Shown here: positions 35,246 through 44,240 of the stretch, in pieces
Layout of the letters: each line of letters opens with the position of its first letter
How positions within the stretch are numbered: the first letter of the stretch is position 1
NCBI RefSeq assembly: GCF_900142395.1
Contig: NZ_FRAS01000004.1
Coordinates: 62,001-126,000 of the forward strand
DNA: 64,000 bases
Direction of reading: 5' to 3'
Source of the DNA: Hymenobacter psychrotolerans DSM 18569
GTDB lineage: Bacteria > Bacteroidota > Bacteroidia > Cytophagales > Hymenobacteraceae
Translations under genes and position numbers: made by a program
The notes under the pieces: generated by a model
What the model saw: only the letters and a program-made list of their open reading frames with translations
Told to the model about the DNA's origin: nothing
Databases searched by the model: none

Positions 35246-36195
35246 TTATCCGAATAGATATGCCCTTGTTGGATATGTGTAATCTCTTTCTTGTGGATAT
35301 AAACCAAATTGTTTTATTATTTCTTTTTCTCTATGTCTTATATGTCTAAAGTAAAATTCAGGAGAGCATACCCATGTTTCTATGTTTTTGATGAAAATGT
35401 CACTTATGAATTTTTTCGGATCTTTTGCAAGTTCTAGAAAGAAGTACGAACAACTAGCGACTATTGAATTATGACATCCTAGAATGATTACAGTCATGTC
35501 ATCATAAGGCATGATATTAATTATTAAGCTATTTAGTGGGTCGCTCCAACGACCAGATAGCCTCTTTGCTATCATGTCGCTTCTGATTTCAGTATTGAAT
35601 GTTGCAGATGCACATACTTCTATCCTAGGAATACGGTATGTGACAAAATGGAAATTTTCTGATCCTTGGTCAATATCACTCCTAATTAGATTTGATAATC
35701 TGAATAAGTCATTTTCTCCTAGTGTTTCGTTATTGATTAAGTTGTCTATATTCATTCTTCTCGCTAAATTATTTAAGGCAGGAGTTTTTTTGATCAAGTT
35801 GTACTGATCAATATTGATTTGTTTTTTTTTCTTAATTCATTCAGTACTGCTCTATAGCAAAATAATATTTTTGTCTTGTATTCAGTTATGTTAAAAATAT
35901 TATTCTCAATATAATCAAATAGTAAAGTGTCATGCTTATTGCAGAATCCCTTGAAGGTAAAAATATTGTTGATTCCTATCTTGTGAAATTTGCCTTGAGC
36001 TTCCATCATGCTCACTTTGAGCATGTATAGATGTCCGTTTGTAGTAATGGTATTTAAGATTCCGTTTTTTTGTAAAATATGAGAATTAATGGCGTTGTCA
36101 GAGCAATTATTCTCCAGACATATTCTATTTGCTTTTTTTGCTTTTTGGGTGATTCTATCGATAAAAGAAAGTTCAATTTTTATTTGCTTATTCAT
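35246..36195 (-). pseudogene. Frameshifted AT-rich gene with an N-terminal Cys/His cluster
   Basis: Two overlapping minus-strand frames, 36195-35794 and 35797-35246, are halves of one gene. They meet at a run of nine A (plus strand T9 at 35822-35830); ten A would give one frame reading LRKKKQINIDQYNLIKK and a protein of about 315 residues. The first half has a Cys/His set likely to bind zinc: C26, C31, H39, H55, C85 and H88, around CLENNCSDNAINSH and GFCNKHD. The pattern recalls uncharacterised bacterial proteins with a C-x4-C ... SH ... GH ... C-x2-H layout. The stretch is clearly poorer in G+C than its surroundings, a sign of transfer. It could be broken, phase-variable or a base-calling error. 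Confidence 0.65.
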
Positions 36196-36214
36196 ATTTT
36201 GCAGTAAATATTGT

Positions 36215-38338
36215 CTAATCCCCCAGCTTCTCCAGAATCTCCTGCGCCGCTATGGCAATGACGGTGCCGGGGCCGTAGACGCCGGCCACGCCCGCGTTAT
36301 AGAGAAACTCGTAGTCCTGGGCCGGAATGACGCCGCCGGCAATGACGAGGATGTCTTCGCGGCCCAGTTGCTTGAGGTCGGCGAGCAGCTGCGGAATCAG
36401 GGTTTTGTGTCCGGCGGCCAGACTGCTGACTCCCACTACGTGCACGTCGTTTTCGGCGGCCTGGCGGGCTACTTCATCGGGGGTCTGGAAGAGGGGGGCA
36501 ATGTCCACGTCGAAGCCGACGTCGGCAAAAGAGGTGGCAATGATTTTCGCACCCCGGTCGTGGCCGTCCTGGCCCATTTTGGCTACCATCATGCGGGGGC
36601 GGCGGCCTTCCCTGGCGGCAAAGGCATCGGCAGCGGCGCGGGCCTTGGCAAACTCTTCGTTGTAGTCCATCTCAGCAGAGTACACGCCCGATATAGAGCG
36701 GATAGTGGCCTGATGACGGCCGTATACTTTCTCCAGCGCATCGGATATTTCGCCGAGCGTGGCACGGTGGCGGGCGGCCACGACGGCCAGCGCCAGCAGA
36801 TTGTCGGTGCCGGAGCGGGCCGCTTCGGTCAGGGCCTCCAAGGCGGCCTGCACGGCGGCATTGTCGCGGGTGCTGCGGATGGTGGTGAGGCGCGCAATCT
36901 GCGACTCGCGCACGGCGGCGTTGTCGATGTCGAGCACGTCGAGCTGCTGCTCCGCGCTGGGGCGGTACTTGTTGACGCCCACAATGATTTCCTTGCCCGA
37001 GTCGATGCGGGCCTGCTTGCGGGCGGCGGCTTCCTCGATGCGCATCTTGGGCAGGCCGGTTTCAATGGCTTTGGCCATGCCGCCGAGCTCTTCTACCTCC
37101 TGCATGAGCGCCCAGGCCTTGTTGGCCAGCTCCTGCGTGAGCGTTTCGACGTAGTAGGAGCCGCCCCAGGGGTCCACGACGCGGGTAATGTCGGTTTCGT
37201 GCTGCAGGTAGAGCTGGGTGTTGCGGGCAATGCGGGCCGAGAAGTCGGTGGGCAGGGCAATGGCCTCGTCGAGGGCGTTGGTGTGCAGGCTTTGGGTGCC
37301 CCCGAGGGCAGCGGCCAGCGCCTCGATGCAAGTGCGGGCCACATTGTTGAAGGGGTCCTGCTCGGTGAGCGAGTAGCCGGAGGTCTGGCAGTGGGTGCGC
37401 AAAGCCAGGCTCTTGGGGTTCTGGGGCTCGAACTGCTTGATGAGCTTCGCCCATAGCAGGCGGCCGGCCCGGAGCTTGGCAATTTCCATGAAGTGGTTCA
37501 TGCCGATGGCCCAGAAGAAGGAAAGGCGCGGCGCGAACTGGTCGATGGTCATGCCGGCCGCCAGTCCGGCGCGCACGTACTCCAGGCCGTCGGCCAGGGT
37601 GTAGGCCAGCTCGATATCGGCCGTAGCGCCGGCCTCCTGCATGTGGTAGCCGGAGATGCTGATGCTGTTGAACTTGGGCATGTGCTGCGCCGTGTAGGCG
37701 AAGATATCCGCAATGATGCGCATGCTCGGCAGGGGAGGATATATATAGGTGTTGCGCACCATGAACTCCTTCAGAATGTCGTTCTGAATCGTGCCGGCCA
37801 GCTTTTCCGGCGTTACGCCCTGCTCTTCTGCCGCTACGATGTAGAAGGCAAGCACCGGCAGCACGGCTCCGTTCATGGTCATGGACACCGACATCTTGTC
37901 GAGCGGAATTTCATCGAAGAGAATCTTCATGTCTTCCACTGAGTCGATGGCCACGCCGGCTTTGCCCACGTCGCCTACCACGCGGGGGTGGTCGGAATCG
38001 TAGCCGCGGTGCGTGGCCAGGTCGAAGGCCACCGACAGGCCCTTTTGCCCGCCGGCCAGGTTGCGGCGGTAGAAGGAGTTGGACTCTTCAGCCGTGCTGA
38101 AGCCCGCGTATTGCCGGATAGTCCAGGGGTTCTGCACGTACATGGTGGCATAGGGCCCGCGCAGATACGGTGCCTGCCCCGCCCCGAAACCGAGGTGGCC
38201 GAGGTGCTGCACGTCGTGGGCAGTGTAGTGGCTTTTGAGCGGAATACCTTCGGGCGTGACGGTGGTTTCGGGGGCCGCCGCCGGGGTAGCGGGCAGCGGG
38301 GCGTCGTTATAGGCTATCTGGGAGAAGTCGGGTTTCAT
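36215..38338 (-). CDS. mutB: Methylmalonyl-CoA mutase large (alpha) subunit
   Basis: 707 residues, as expected for the catalytic subunit that interconverts methylmalonyl-CoA and succinyl-CoA with adenosylcobalamin. The N-terminal TIM barrel shows [27 protein letters not shown] (about 81-107) and [25 protein letters not shown]. The C-terminal B12 domain has the DGHDRG motif with cobalt-ligand His593, then the [14 protein letters not shown] and IVAGGVIP-like segments. It lies downstream of mutA on the same strand, with a four-helix-bundle gene between them, and works with MeaB encoded at 16.5 kb. Confidence 0.96.
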   Translation of the reverse strand: MKPDFSQIAYNDAPLPATPAAAPETTVTPEGIPLKSHYTAHDVQHLGHLGFGAGQAPYLRGPYATMYVQNPWTIRQYAGFSTAEESNSFYRRNLAGGQKGLSVAFDLATHRGYDSDHPRVVGDVGKAGVAIDSVEDMKILFDEIPLDKMSVSMTMNGAVLPVLAFYIVAAEEQGVTPEKLAGTIQNDILKEFMVRNTYIYPPLPSMRIIADIFAYTAQHMPKFNSISISGYHMQEAGATADIELAYTLADGLEYVRAGLAAGMTIDQFAPRLSFFWAIGMNHFMEIAKLRAGRLLWAKLIKQFEPQNPKSLALRTHCQTSGYSLTEQDPFNNVARTCIEALAAALGGTQSLHTNALDEAIALPTDFSARIARNTQLYLQHETDITRVVDPWGGSYYVETLTQELANKAWALMQEVEELGGMAKAIETGLPKMRIEEAAARKQARIDSGKEIIVGVNKYRPSAEQQLDVLDIDNAAVRESQIARLTTIRSTRDNAAVQAALEALTEAARSGTDNLLALAVVAARHRATLGEISDALEKVYGRHQATIRSISGVYSAEMDYNEEFAKARAAADAFAAREGRRPRMMVAKMGQDGHDRGAKIIATSFADVGFDVDIAPLFQTPDEVARQAAENDVHVVGVSSLAAGHKTLIPQLLADLKQLGREDILVIAGGVIPAQDYEFLYNAGVAGVYGPGTVIAIAAQEILEKLGD

Positions 38339-38350
38339 GGCGTTGGGTGA

Positions 38351-38428
38351 CAGGTAACAGGTGACACGTAACAGGTAAGAGGATATGGGTAGCAGGTAAT
38401 AGGTGACACGTAACAGGTAAGGGGATAC
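38351..38428. repeat. Two 42-bp direct repeats downstream of the four-helix gene
   Basis: CAGGTAAcAGGTGACACGTAACAGGTAAgaGGATAt-type units start at 38351 and 38393, 42 bases apart, and differ at a few positions. They lie between mutB and the four-helix-bundle gene, inside the bracket. Confidence 0.75.
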
Positions 38429-38472
38429 AGGTTGGGGAATGTGGGGGTGGTATGGAGAGTAGTGAGGTTTGG

Positions 38473-38850
38473 CTATTGCTTGGCTTGCAGGCTTCTGATA
38501 AGTCCGGTGAGGAGGCCGGCTATACGGTCTAGAGAGGCAATGGCGTGGTCGGTTTGTAAAGCAGTAAGGTAGCCGAGACGTTCGGCAAGTAGTAGAATGG
38601 AGTCAAGTTCAGTGACGGAACCACGGGCAATAAACAGAAAGCGAGTAAACTCAGCGGCAGATTGCCGGCCGGCTCCTTCGGCTATGTTGAGCGTTACGGA
38701 AGTGGCCGCACGTCGAAGCTGCGACGCTAATTCGTACCGCTCCTCAGATGGAAAGGCCCGCGTCAGTTCGTAGGCCACCGGCACAAAGTCGAAAGCCAGA
38801 CGCCAGCATTCCAGTCCGTAATGGGGCTTGCTGCGTCGTCCCGGGTTCAT
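38473..38850 (-). CDS. Four-helix-bundle protein (S23/IVS type)
   Basis: 125 residues. The segments [47 protein letters not shown] and [24 protein letters not shown] are typical of proteins first found in intervening sequences of 23S rRNA genes and related to the Avd subunit of retroelement systems. Basic helices suggest nucleic-acid contact. No reverse transcriptase or rRNA gene is nearby. It lies between mutA and mutB inside an inverted-repeat bracket, so it looks like a later insertion into that operon. Confidence 0.88.
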   Translation of the reverse strand: MNPGRRSKPHYGLECWRLAFDFVPVAYELTRAFPSEERYELASQLRRAATSVTLNIAEGAGRQSAAEFTRFLFIARGSVTELDSILLLAERLGYLTALQTDHAIASLDRIAGLLTGLIRSLQAKQ

Positions 38851-38906
38851 GCCTGTTTCCTTTTACGTTTTACCTGTCACTTTTCACCTTTCACCACCTC
38901 ACTTCA

Positions 38907-40688
38907 TCACTTTTTCCCCTGCAGCCGGGCCAGAACTTCTTCGGTGCTGTAGCCCTGCACGGTAAATTCCTGGAAACCGAACACGCGCACCGCTTCCTGC
39001 ATGGTCGCCAGGTCGGCAGTGAGCAGGGCCGGGGGCACAAAAGGCACGTCGTTGGGGAGCTTGTAGAGGTAGCGCGACAGCCGCCCGAACTGCTCGGGGG
39101 TAGCGTACATCAGCGTGGCTTCTTCCGAAGAGGAAAACAGCACGGACAGCGTGCCTTCGGGGTGGGACTCGCGCAGCACCGGCTGTTCGCCATCAGGCAG
39201 CAGCCGCAAAAACGATTCGACGATCAGCTGATTGGTATGCGAGCCCAGCAACACTACGGCGGCGCGCTTTTTCTTCTTCTCGCGCCGCTCGAAGTGCAGG
39301 CTGGTGGCCAGGCGCAGCACTTCGGAAGGGTAGGTAGCCCGCGTAGAGTCAAACTCGCGGCTGCGCAGCAGCTTCTTGGGGTTGAAGTCAAACTGCTCGC
39401 GCACGTTTTGGAAGCGGTTGGTACCTACTACCACTTGCTCGCCGTTGGCAATGCGGCTGAACTGCGCCTGTGCGGCCTGATGCAGCAGCTGTAGCGCCAA
39501 TGCCATGGCCCCGGGCAGTCCGCCTTCGGCTTCCAGGCGCTGGAACAGTGCCCAGGCTTCGCGGGCCAGCTGGTCGGTGAGGGTTTCGAGGTAGTAGGAG
39601 CCAGCGGCCGGGTCCGCGACGGTGCCGAGGCCGGCTTCTTCGCGCAGCAGCACCGAGAGGTTGCGGGCGAGGCGGTCGGAAAACTCATTGGGCTCCTGAA
39701 ACAGCGTATCGAAGGGGCGCACGCTCAGCACATCGGCGCCACCGAGCACGGCGCTCATGGCTTCGGTGGTTACGCGCAGCAGGTTGGTGTGCGGATCGAG
39801 GGTGGTCTGGCTCCAGGAGGCTGTTTCGGCCAGTATAGGCACCTGGGCCGCTTCGGCGGGCAGGCCGTAAGCGTGGCAGAGCGTAACCCAGAGCCGCCGA
39901 AGCGCCCGGAGCTTGGCCAGCTCGAAGAAGTAGTTGGGGTTGATGGCCGTGTGCACGCGCATAGCTGCTGCCACGTCGGCTACGGTCAGTTCGGCATCGG
40001 GAAGCTCGCTGAAGTAGGTAGCGGCAGCGGCTACGGCAAAGGCTATTTGCTGGGACGCCGTGGCTCCGCGGTTGCCGAAGTAGGCCGAATCCAGCGTGAG
40101 GCCCCGAAAGTCCGTCATGCCCCGGGTCAGGCGCAGTACGTCGCGCAATGCCCGCAGCTGGCCGGCCATATCGGGCAGGTGGCCCGTCACCGGGTCGAAT
40201 TGCAAAAACCCCCGAAGTACGGTTGCGCCGGTAGCCAGCAGCCGCTGCACCAGCTCAGCCGGTGCCGCCGTCACGGTATAGCCGATGAAGGTGTCGGGAA
40301 GCGGCAGGTACTGATGCAGAAACTCTACGTCGAACGCCAGGGTATCGGCCAGCACAAAATGGGCACCTTCGGCGCCGCGGCTGAGGGCATCTGCGGCCCG
40401 GATGATGGTTTCGTGGCCGTTGCTGAGGGCCGAGACGTGGTAAGTGGGCACATTGCGCCAGTAGCTGCCGGTACCGGCCGGCACCTGGGGGGCCGGCTGC
40501 CCGGCCAGCGCCGATAGCGCCTCGCGGTGGTAGAAGGGTTCGAGGGTAAAACCGTCGGGCGTGTTCCAGCGCAGGGTGGCTGGGTCGGCTCCTTTCAGGT
40601 CCCGCTCGATACGGGCCTGCCAGGCGGCAGTAGTGACGGGTTCGAACTCGGAAAACGTAACGGGCGCGGAACGCGGCGTATCGGACAT
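38907..40688 (-). CDS. mutA: Methylmalonyl-CoA mutase small (beta) subunit
   Basis: 593 residues, the non-catalytic partner of MutB. The N-terminal region FSEFEPVTTAAWQARIERDLKGADPATL and the barrel segments (FRGLTLDSAYFGNRGATASQQIAFA, ANRFQNVREQFDF-like near the C-terminal third) match the small subunit. The B12 domain is shortened and lacks DxHxxG, as usual. A TATCTTTA box about 40 bases upstream on the minus strand may be the promoter for the mut cluster. Gene order is mutA, four-helix-bundle gene, mutB. Confidence 0.93.
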   Translation of the reverse strand: MSDTPRSAPVTFSEFEPVTTAAWQARIERDLKGADPATLRWNTPDGFTLEPFYHREALSALAGQPAPQVPAGTGSYWRNVPTYHVSALSNGHETIIRAADALSRGAEGAHFVLADTLAFDVEFLHQYLPLPDTFIGYTVTAAPAELVQRLLATGATVLRGFLQFDPVTGHLPDMAGQLRALRDVLRLTRGMTDFRGLTLDSAYFGNRGATASQQIAFAVAAAATYFSELPDAELTVADVAAAMRVHTAINPNYFFELAKLRALRRLWVTLCHAYGLPAEAAQVPILAETASWSQTTLDPHTNLLRVTTEAMSAVLGGADVLSVRPFDTLFQEPNEFSDRLARNLSVLLREEAGLGTVADPAAGSYYLETLTDQLAREAWALFQRLEAEGGLPGAMALALQLLHQAAQAQFSRIANGEQVVVGTNRFQNVREQFDFNPKKLLRSREFDSTRATYPSEVLRLATSLHFERREKKKKRAAVVLLGSHTNQLIVESFLRLLPDGEQPVLRESHPEGTLSVLFSSSEEATLMYATPEQFGRLSRYLYKLPNDVPFVPPALLTADLATMQEAVRVFGFQEFTVQGYSTEEVLARLQGKK

Positions 40689-40908
40689 AGCCTAGGCACT
40701 GGTGGGATAGGAGGAAACAGGCGTGCTAAAGATACCGGATCGGGCGGGAAAGGCGGTGCCGGCCACTACAAAGCCCATCGGATTCCTCTTCTGCAAGGAA
40801 TCCTCCGTGCTATTAGAGCTTCTTCCAGTGAAAATGCCGCCAGGATTGTGCCGAAGCCATAACGACCGGCTAACTTGCGCCTTATTGTATATTTCACTGC
40901 CACTATTC

Positions 40909-42141
40909 GTGCGTAATCTTCTTCGTCTGCTGCCGGTATTGTGCCTGGTAGCCCCGGCCGCGCTGGCCCAGTCCAATTTCAAGCCTGGTTATATCCTGCC
41001 GCCTTCCGGCGACACGCTCCGCGGCGAGGTAGATTACCGCAGCGAACAGCGCAACCGGAAGCTGTGCCGTTTCCGGCCGGCCGGTGCCGCTGCCGTTACG
41101 GAGTATCAGCCGGAACAGCTGCTTGGCTTCGGCTATAGCGGCGGGCGCAGCTACCAGAGCCGCCAACTGCCGGGTGCTACCGCCGAAAAAGCGTTTCTGC
41201 AGGTGCTGGCGCTGGGCAAAGCCTCGCTCTACCTGACGGTGCGGGCTGATGACCGGGAGGCTTACTATGCCGGCCCCGCAACTACCGGCCCCCTGGAGCT
41301 CCTGGTGCAACGAGACACATCCATAGTGGTCTATAACAAGGCTATCGGTCGTGAAATCAACACGCTGGAACGGTCGTATCCGTTTCGGAGCAAGCTGGCG
41401 CTGCTTATGTCCGACTGCCCGAAAGTGCAGGCCAGCATCGTGAGTATGGAGCTGAAGGAGCAGAAGCTTCTGAAGCTTTTCTCCGAGTACAATGCCTGCG
41501 TCGGCGGCAGCACACCGCAATACGTAGTGGCCGAACGGAAAGCGAAAGTGCGGTTCTCGGTGCTGGGCGGCGTCTATCAGTCGGAAATGAAGGTAACGGA
41601 GAATGATAAGAAGCTACCGCTGGAAGCGGCTTGGCAACCGACGTTTGGTGTCGGCATCGTTGTGAATCCGGGCTTCTTCCATCACAAGCTCTCAGCCGGT
41701 TTGCAGGCGTTGTATGTGAAGCAGTCATTTAAGAACTCCTATACCGTACCGAGCCCTGCGTCTAGCACCGGCCTGGAGCAAAAAGACGTTCGGGTAGACT
41801 TTTCGATGGTGCAGCTACCGCTGCTGCTGCGCTACACGTTCCTGGAAGGACCCGTGCGGCCTTATCTGCAGGCCGGCTTTCAGATAGGAGCGGTTTTTCA
41901 GAAAAAGGCTGAAGTGGTAACCACGCGGCAGCTGTTTGGCAGCTCAACCCGCGAAATTGAGATGCGGACCATGATTACTGCTCCGGTTGTTGCGGCCGGC
42001 ATCTCCCTGCCTACCGGCAGCGTGGGAAGTGTGCAGCTGGAAGCGCGCATGGGCTGGCAGGATAGCTACTCACAGGCTACGCAGGCTCTGACGAGTGCCA
42101 AGGGCCTCTCGTTACTCGCCGGTTATACGTTCGGAAAATAG
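40909..42141 (+). CDS. Exported protein with C-terminal outer-membrane beta-barrel
   Basis: About 410 residues from the GTG at 40909, which opens a signal peptide (NLLRLLPVLCLVAPAALA-QS). The first half is a soluble domain with repeated strand motifs (DTLRGEVDYRSEQRNRKLCRF, YQPEQLLGFGYSGGRSYQS, FLQVLALGKASLYL) seen in Bacteroidota proteins of unknown role. From about residue 220 it continues as a porin/PorT-like barrel (FSVLGGVYQSEMKV ... LLAGYTFGK) ending in an aromatic strand. Frame upstream of the GTG is open but lacks features. Divergent from mutA. Confidence 0.78.
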   Translation: MRNLLRLLPVLCLVAPAALAQSNFKPGYILPPSGDTLRGEVDYRSEQRNRKLCRFRPAGAAAVTEYQPEQLLGFGYSGGRSYQSRQLPGATAEKAFLQVLALGKASLYLTVRADDREAYYAGPATTGPLELLVQRDTSIVVYNKAIGREINTLERSYPFRSKLALLMSDCPKVQASIVSMELKEQKLLKLFSEYNACVGGSTPQYVVAERKAKVRFSVLGGVYQSEMKVTENDKKLPLEAAWQPTFGVGIVVNPGFFHHKLSAGLQALYVKQSFKNSYTVPSPASSTGLEQKDVRVDFSMVQLPLLLRYTFLEGPVRPYLQAGFQIGAVFQKKAEVVTTRQLFGSSTREIEMRTMITAPVVAAGISLPTGSVGSVQLEARMGWQDSYSQATQALTSAKGLSLLAGYTFGK

Positions 42142-42273
42142 GGCTGCAGGGGCTGTATCCGGTGCGGGCCGGGCGTCGCCACGGTTTCCGGGTTTCCGGA
42201 AGTCGGGCGGGGGCCGGCCCGTTCTGCATCTGCGGCTGTGGAGCGGGCTGAACGAATAGTCAGCCGGGCAGAT

Positions 42274-42281
42274 TACCTTTG
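42274..42281 (+). promoter_or_regulatory. -7 element for the 5'-nucleotidase C-terminal-domain gene
   Basis: TACCTTTG matches TAnnTTTG, 23 bases before the ATG at 42305. It overlaps an in-frame GTG at 42281, which is therefore unlikely to be the start. Confidence 0.45.
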
Positions 42282-42304
42282 TGGTCCGCTTCTCACCTAT
42301 CCTG

Positions 42305-43066
42305 ATGCAACTCTTTCGTTTCCGGACGGCCGCGCTTAGCCTGCTGGCGACCGTGGCGCTGTTTCCAGCCTGCCAGCGCGCCACCTACGTAGCCAAGCCG
42401 CAATTGGCCCCCGTTACGGCCCAGCCCGTTGGCAAAGACCTCCCCGACGATGCAACGGTGGCGGCCACCATTGCCCCGTACCGCCAGCGTGTTACGGAGC
42501 AGATGGCCGCCGTTCTGGGTACGGCGCCAGTGGCTATTGCTAAAAACCCGGGGGAGTCGCCCCTGGCCAACTTCGTAGCCGACCTGCAGCGTAGCCGCGC
42601 CAGCCGCGAAACCGGTCAACCCATTGATTTGAGCGTGATGACCAACGGCGGGCTGCGCGCCCCCTTGCCGGCCGGTTCCATCACCATGGGCTCGGTGTTC
42701 GAGCTGATGCCGTTTGAGAATGAGCTGGTGATACTGGATGCGCCCGGCGACGTGGTGCAGCAGCTCTTCGCCTACGCGGCCCGCGTCAGAATGCCCATTT
42801 CGGGAGGCACGTACGCCGTGTCGCCCGAGGGCAAGGCCACGGATATCCGCATCAACGGGCAGCAGTTCAATCCCGACCAGGACCGCATGTACACCATTGC
42901 CATCAGCGACTACCTGGCGGGTGGCGGCGACCAGCTGACGTTCTTCAAGACCATCAAGCCCCGTGGCACCGGCGTGCTGCTGCGCAACGCCATTGCCGAC
43001 CACATCCGGGAGCTGACGGCGGCCGGCCGGCCCGTGGAGGCCAAGGTAGACGGGCGCGTAAAGTAA
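42305..43066 (+). CDS. 5'-nucleotidase C-terminal-domain lipoprotein
   Basis: 253 residues. The signal sequence ends in a lipobox (LFPAC, Cys23), so it is probably a lipoprotein. The rest is the substrate-binding domain of UshA-type nucleotidases: SPLANFVADLQRSR, SVMTNGGLRAPLPAGSITMGSVFELMPFENELV (about 103-135) and YTIAISDYLAGGGDQLTFF. It lacks the metal site, which is encoded by the next gene about 90 bases downstream, so the two proteins probably form one periplasmic nucleotidase. In single-chain relatives the domain order is the reverse of this gene order. Confidence 0.87.
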   Translation: MQLFRFRTAALSLLATVALFPACQRATYVAKPQLAPVTAQPVGKDLPDDATVAATIAPYRQRVTEQMAAVLGTAPVAIAKNPGESPLANFVADLQRSRASRETGQPIDLSVMTNGGLRAPLPAGSITMGSVFELMPFENELVILDAPGDVVQQLFAYAARVRMPISGGTYAVSPEGKATDIRINGQQFNPDQDRMYTIAISDYLAGGGDQLTFFKTIKPRGTGVLLRNAIADHIRELTAAGRPVEAKVDGRVK

Positions 43067-43159
43067 TCCGGCCGAGCGGCTGGGTAGTAAAACGCTTCCG
43101 CTGCTTGGCTACCGTACGGCCCTTCATTTACAGTTACTCACTTAGCTACTTTCCCCGCC

Positions 43160-44086
43160 GTGAATCGTCGCGACTTTCTTAAACATACTGGCGTAGGAGC
43201 CGCTGGCCTGAGTGTTCTGGGTCTCGGAAGCCTGCCCGCCGCTGCCGAATCGAAACCGGAGCGGCTGGTGATTCTGCACACCAACGATATGCATTCCCGC
43301 ATCGAGCCCTTTCCGGACAATGCGGCGCAGTGGGCCGGTATGGGCGGTATGGCCCATCGTGCGGCCCTCATTAAGCAGATTCGGGCGCAGGAGCCGCACG
43401 TGTTGCTCCTCGACTCCGGCGACATCTGGCAGGGCACGCCCTACTTCAACTTCTTCACGGGCGAGCTGGAATATAAGCTCATGACCCAGATGGCCTACGA
43501 CGCCAGCACCCTCGGCAACCACGACTTCGACAACGGCCTGGAGGGCCTGCAGAAGCAGCTGCCGCACGCCGGTTTCCCCTTCCTGATTGCCAACTACGAT
43601 TTTTCCGACACTATTCTGGCCGGTAAATTCCAGCCGTACAAGGTGTTTGAGAAAGCAGGGCACCGTGTCGGGGTGTTCGGCATCGGCATCGAAATGGCCG
43701 GATTAGTATCTGATAGAAACTTTGGGGCCACCAAATACCTCGACCCGATAGCCGTGGCCAACGACATGGTGGCCAAGCTGCGCGGTCAGGAAAAGTGCGA
43801 CCTGGTTATCTGCCTGTCGCACTTAGGCTACAAATACGAAAGCGCCAAGCTCGACGACTTCAAGCTGGCTGCCGGAGCCCCCGGCATCGACCTGATACTG
43901 GGCGGGCACACGCATACGTTTCTGCCGAAGCCAGATGTGGTGGCCGGCCCCAACGGCCAGCAAACCCTCATCAATCAGGTGGGCTGGTCCGGCATCAACC
44001 TGGGCCGTCTCGACTACACATTTGAGCGCGGCACCCGCCGCCCGAGCGTAGCGGCCGCCGCCGTGGTGCCCGTTCGGGTAGCCTGA
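43160..44086 (+). CDS. 5'-nucleotidase metallophosphatase subunit, Tat-exported
   Basis: 308 residues from a GTG start. The N-terminus MNRRDFLKHTGVGAAGLSVLG is a twin-arginine signal. The calcineurin-like domain carries TNDMHSR (41-47), DSGDIWQG, GNHDF, CLSHLGY and GGHTHTF, the two-metal site of UshA-type 5'-nucleotidases. It hydrolyses phosphate from nucleotides or sugars in the periplasm. The substrate-binding domain is in the gene before it. The shared direction and short gap suggest an operon. Confidence 0.88.
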   Translation: MNRRDFLKHTGVGAAGLSVLGLGSLPAAAESKPERLVILHTNDMHSRIEPFPDNAAQWAGMGGMAHRAALIKQIRAQEPHVLLLDSGDIWQGTPYFNFFTGELEYKLMTQMAYDASTLGNHDFDNGLEGLQKQLPHAGFPFLIANYDFSDTILAGKFQPYKVFEKAGHRVGVFGIGIEMAGLVSDRNFGATKYLDPIAVANDMVAKLRGQEKCDLVICLSHLGYKYESAKLDDFKLAAGAPGIDLILGGHTHTFLPKPDVVAGPNGQQTLINQVGWSGINLGRLDYTFERGTRRPSVAAAAVVPVRVA

Positions 44087-44134
44087 TAAAAGCGCGACAA
44101 ATACAAGGGGCAAAACGGTTTTTTCTCTCCTGAC

Positions 44135-44185
44135 TTTTCCACATTTTTGTCTCCCTTTGGAAAAAACGGACCCTGCCAGGGTCCG
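44135..44185 (+). promoter_or_regulatory. Leader of dnaA: DnaA-box-like site and hairpin
   Basis: TTTTCCACA at 44135-44143 is one mismatch from the DnaA box TTATCCACA. A 9-bp perfect stem (CGGACCCTG / CAGGGTCCG, 44167-44185) preceded by six A lies about 55 bases before the start codon. On the minus strand that hairpin ends in a T run like a terminator. Autoregulation of dnaA is possible but rests on one weak box. Confidence 0.4.
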
Positions 44186-44240
44186 CTCGCGCCTCTGCTA
44201 TTCCGCACACACACCACTCGATTTCGTAACTAACTGATTG

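Larger units (their letters stand above)
38347..38880. repeat. Inverted-repeat bracket around the four-helix-bundle gene
   Basis: GTGACAGGTAA at 38347-38357 and TTACCTGTCAC at 38870-38880 are perfect 11-bp inverted repeats. They enclose one small gene and its flanks, inserted between mutA and mutB. No target duplication was identified. Confidence 0.6.

Noticed and set aside
36089..37456. 455-codon frame antisense to mutB
   Set aside because: mutB is certain from its B12 motif; the opposite frame begins in the AT-rich gene and has no family signal.
44087..44240. Replication origin next to dnaA
   Set aside because: Only one near-match to a DnaA box and no cluster or AT-rich unwinding region are visible, and origins in this phylum often lie away from dnaA.
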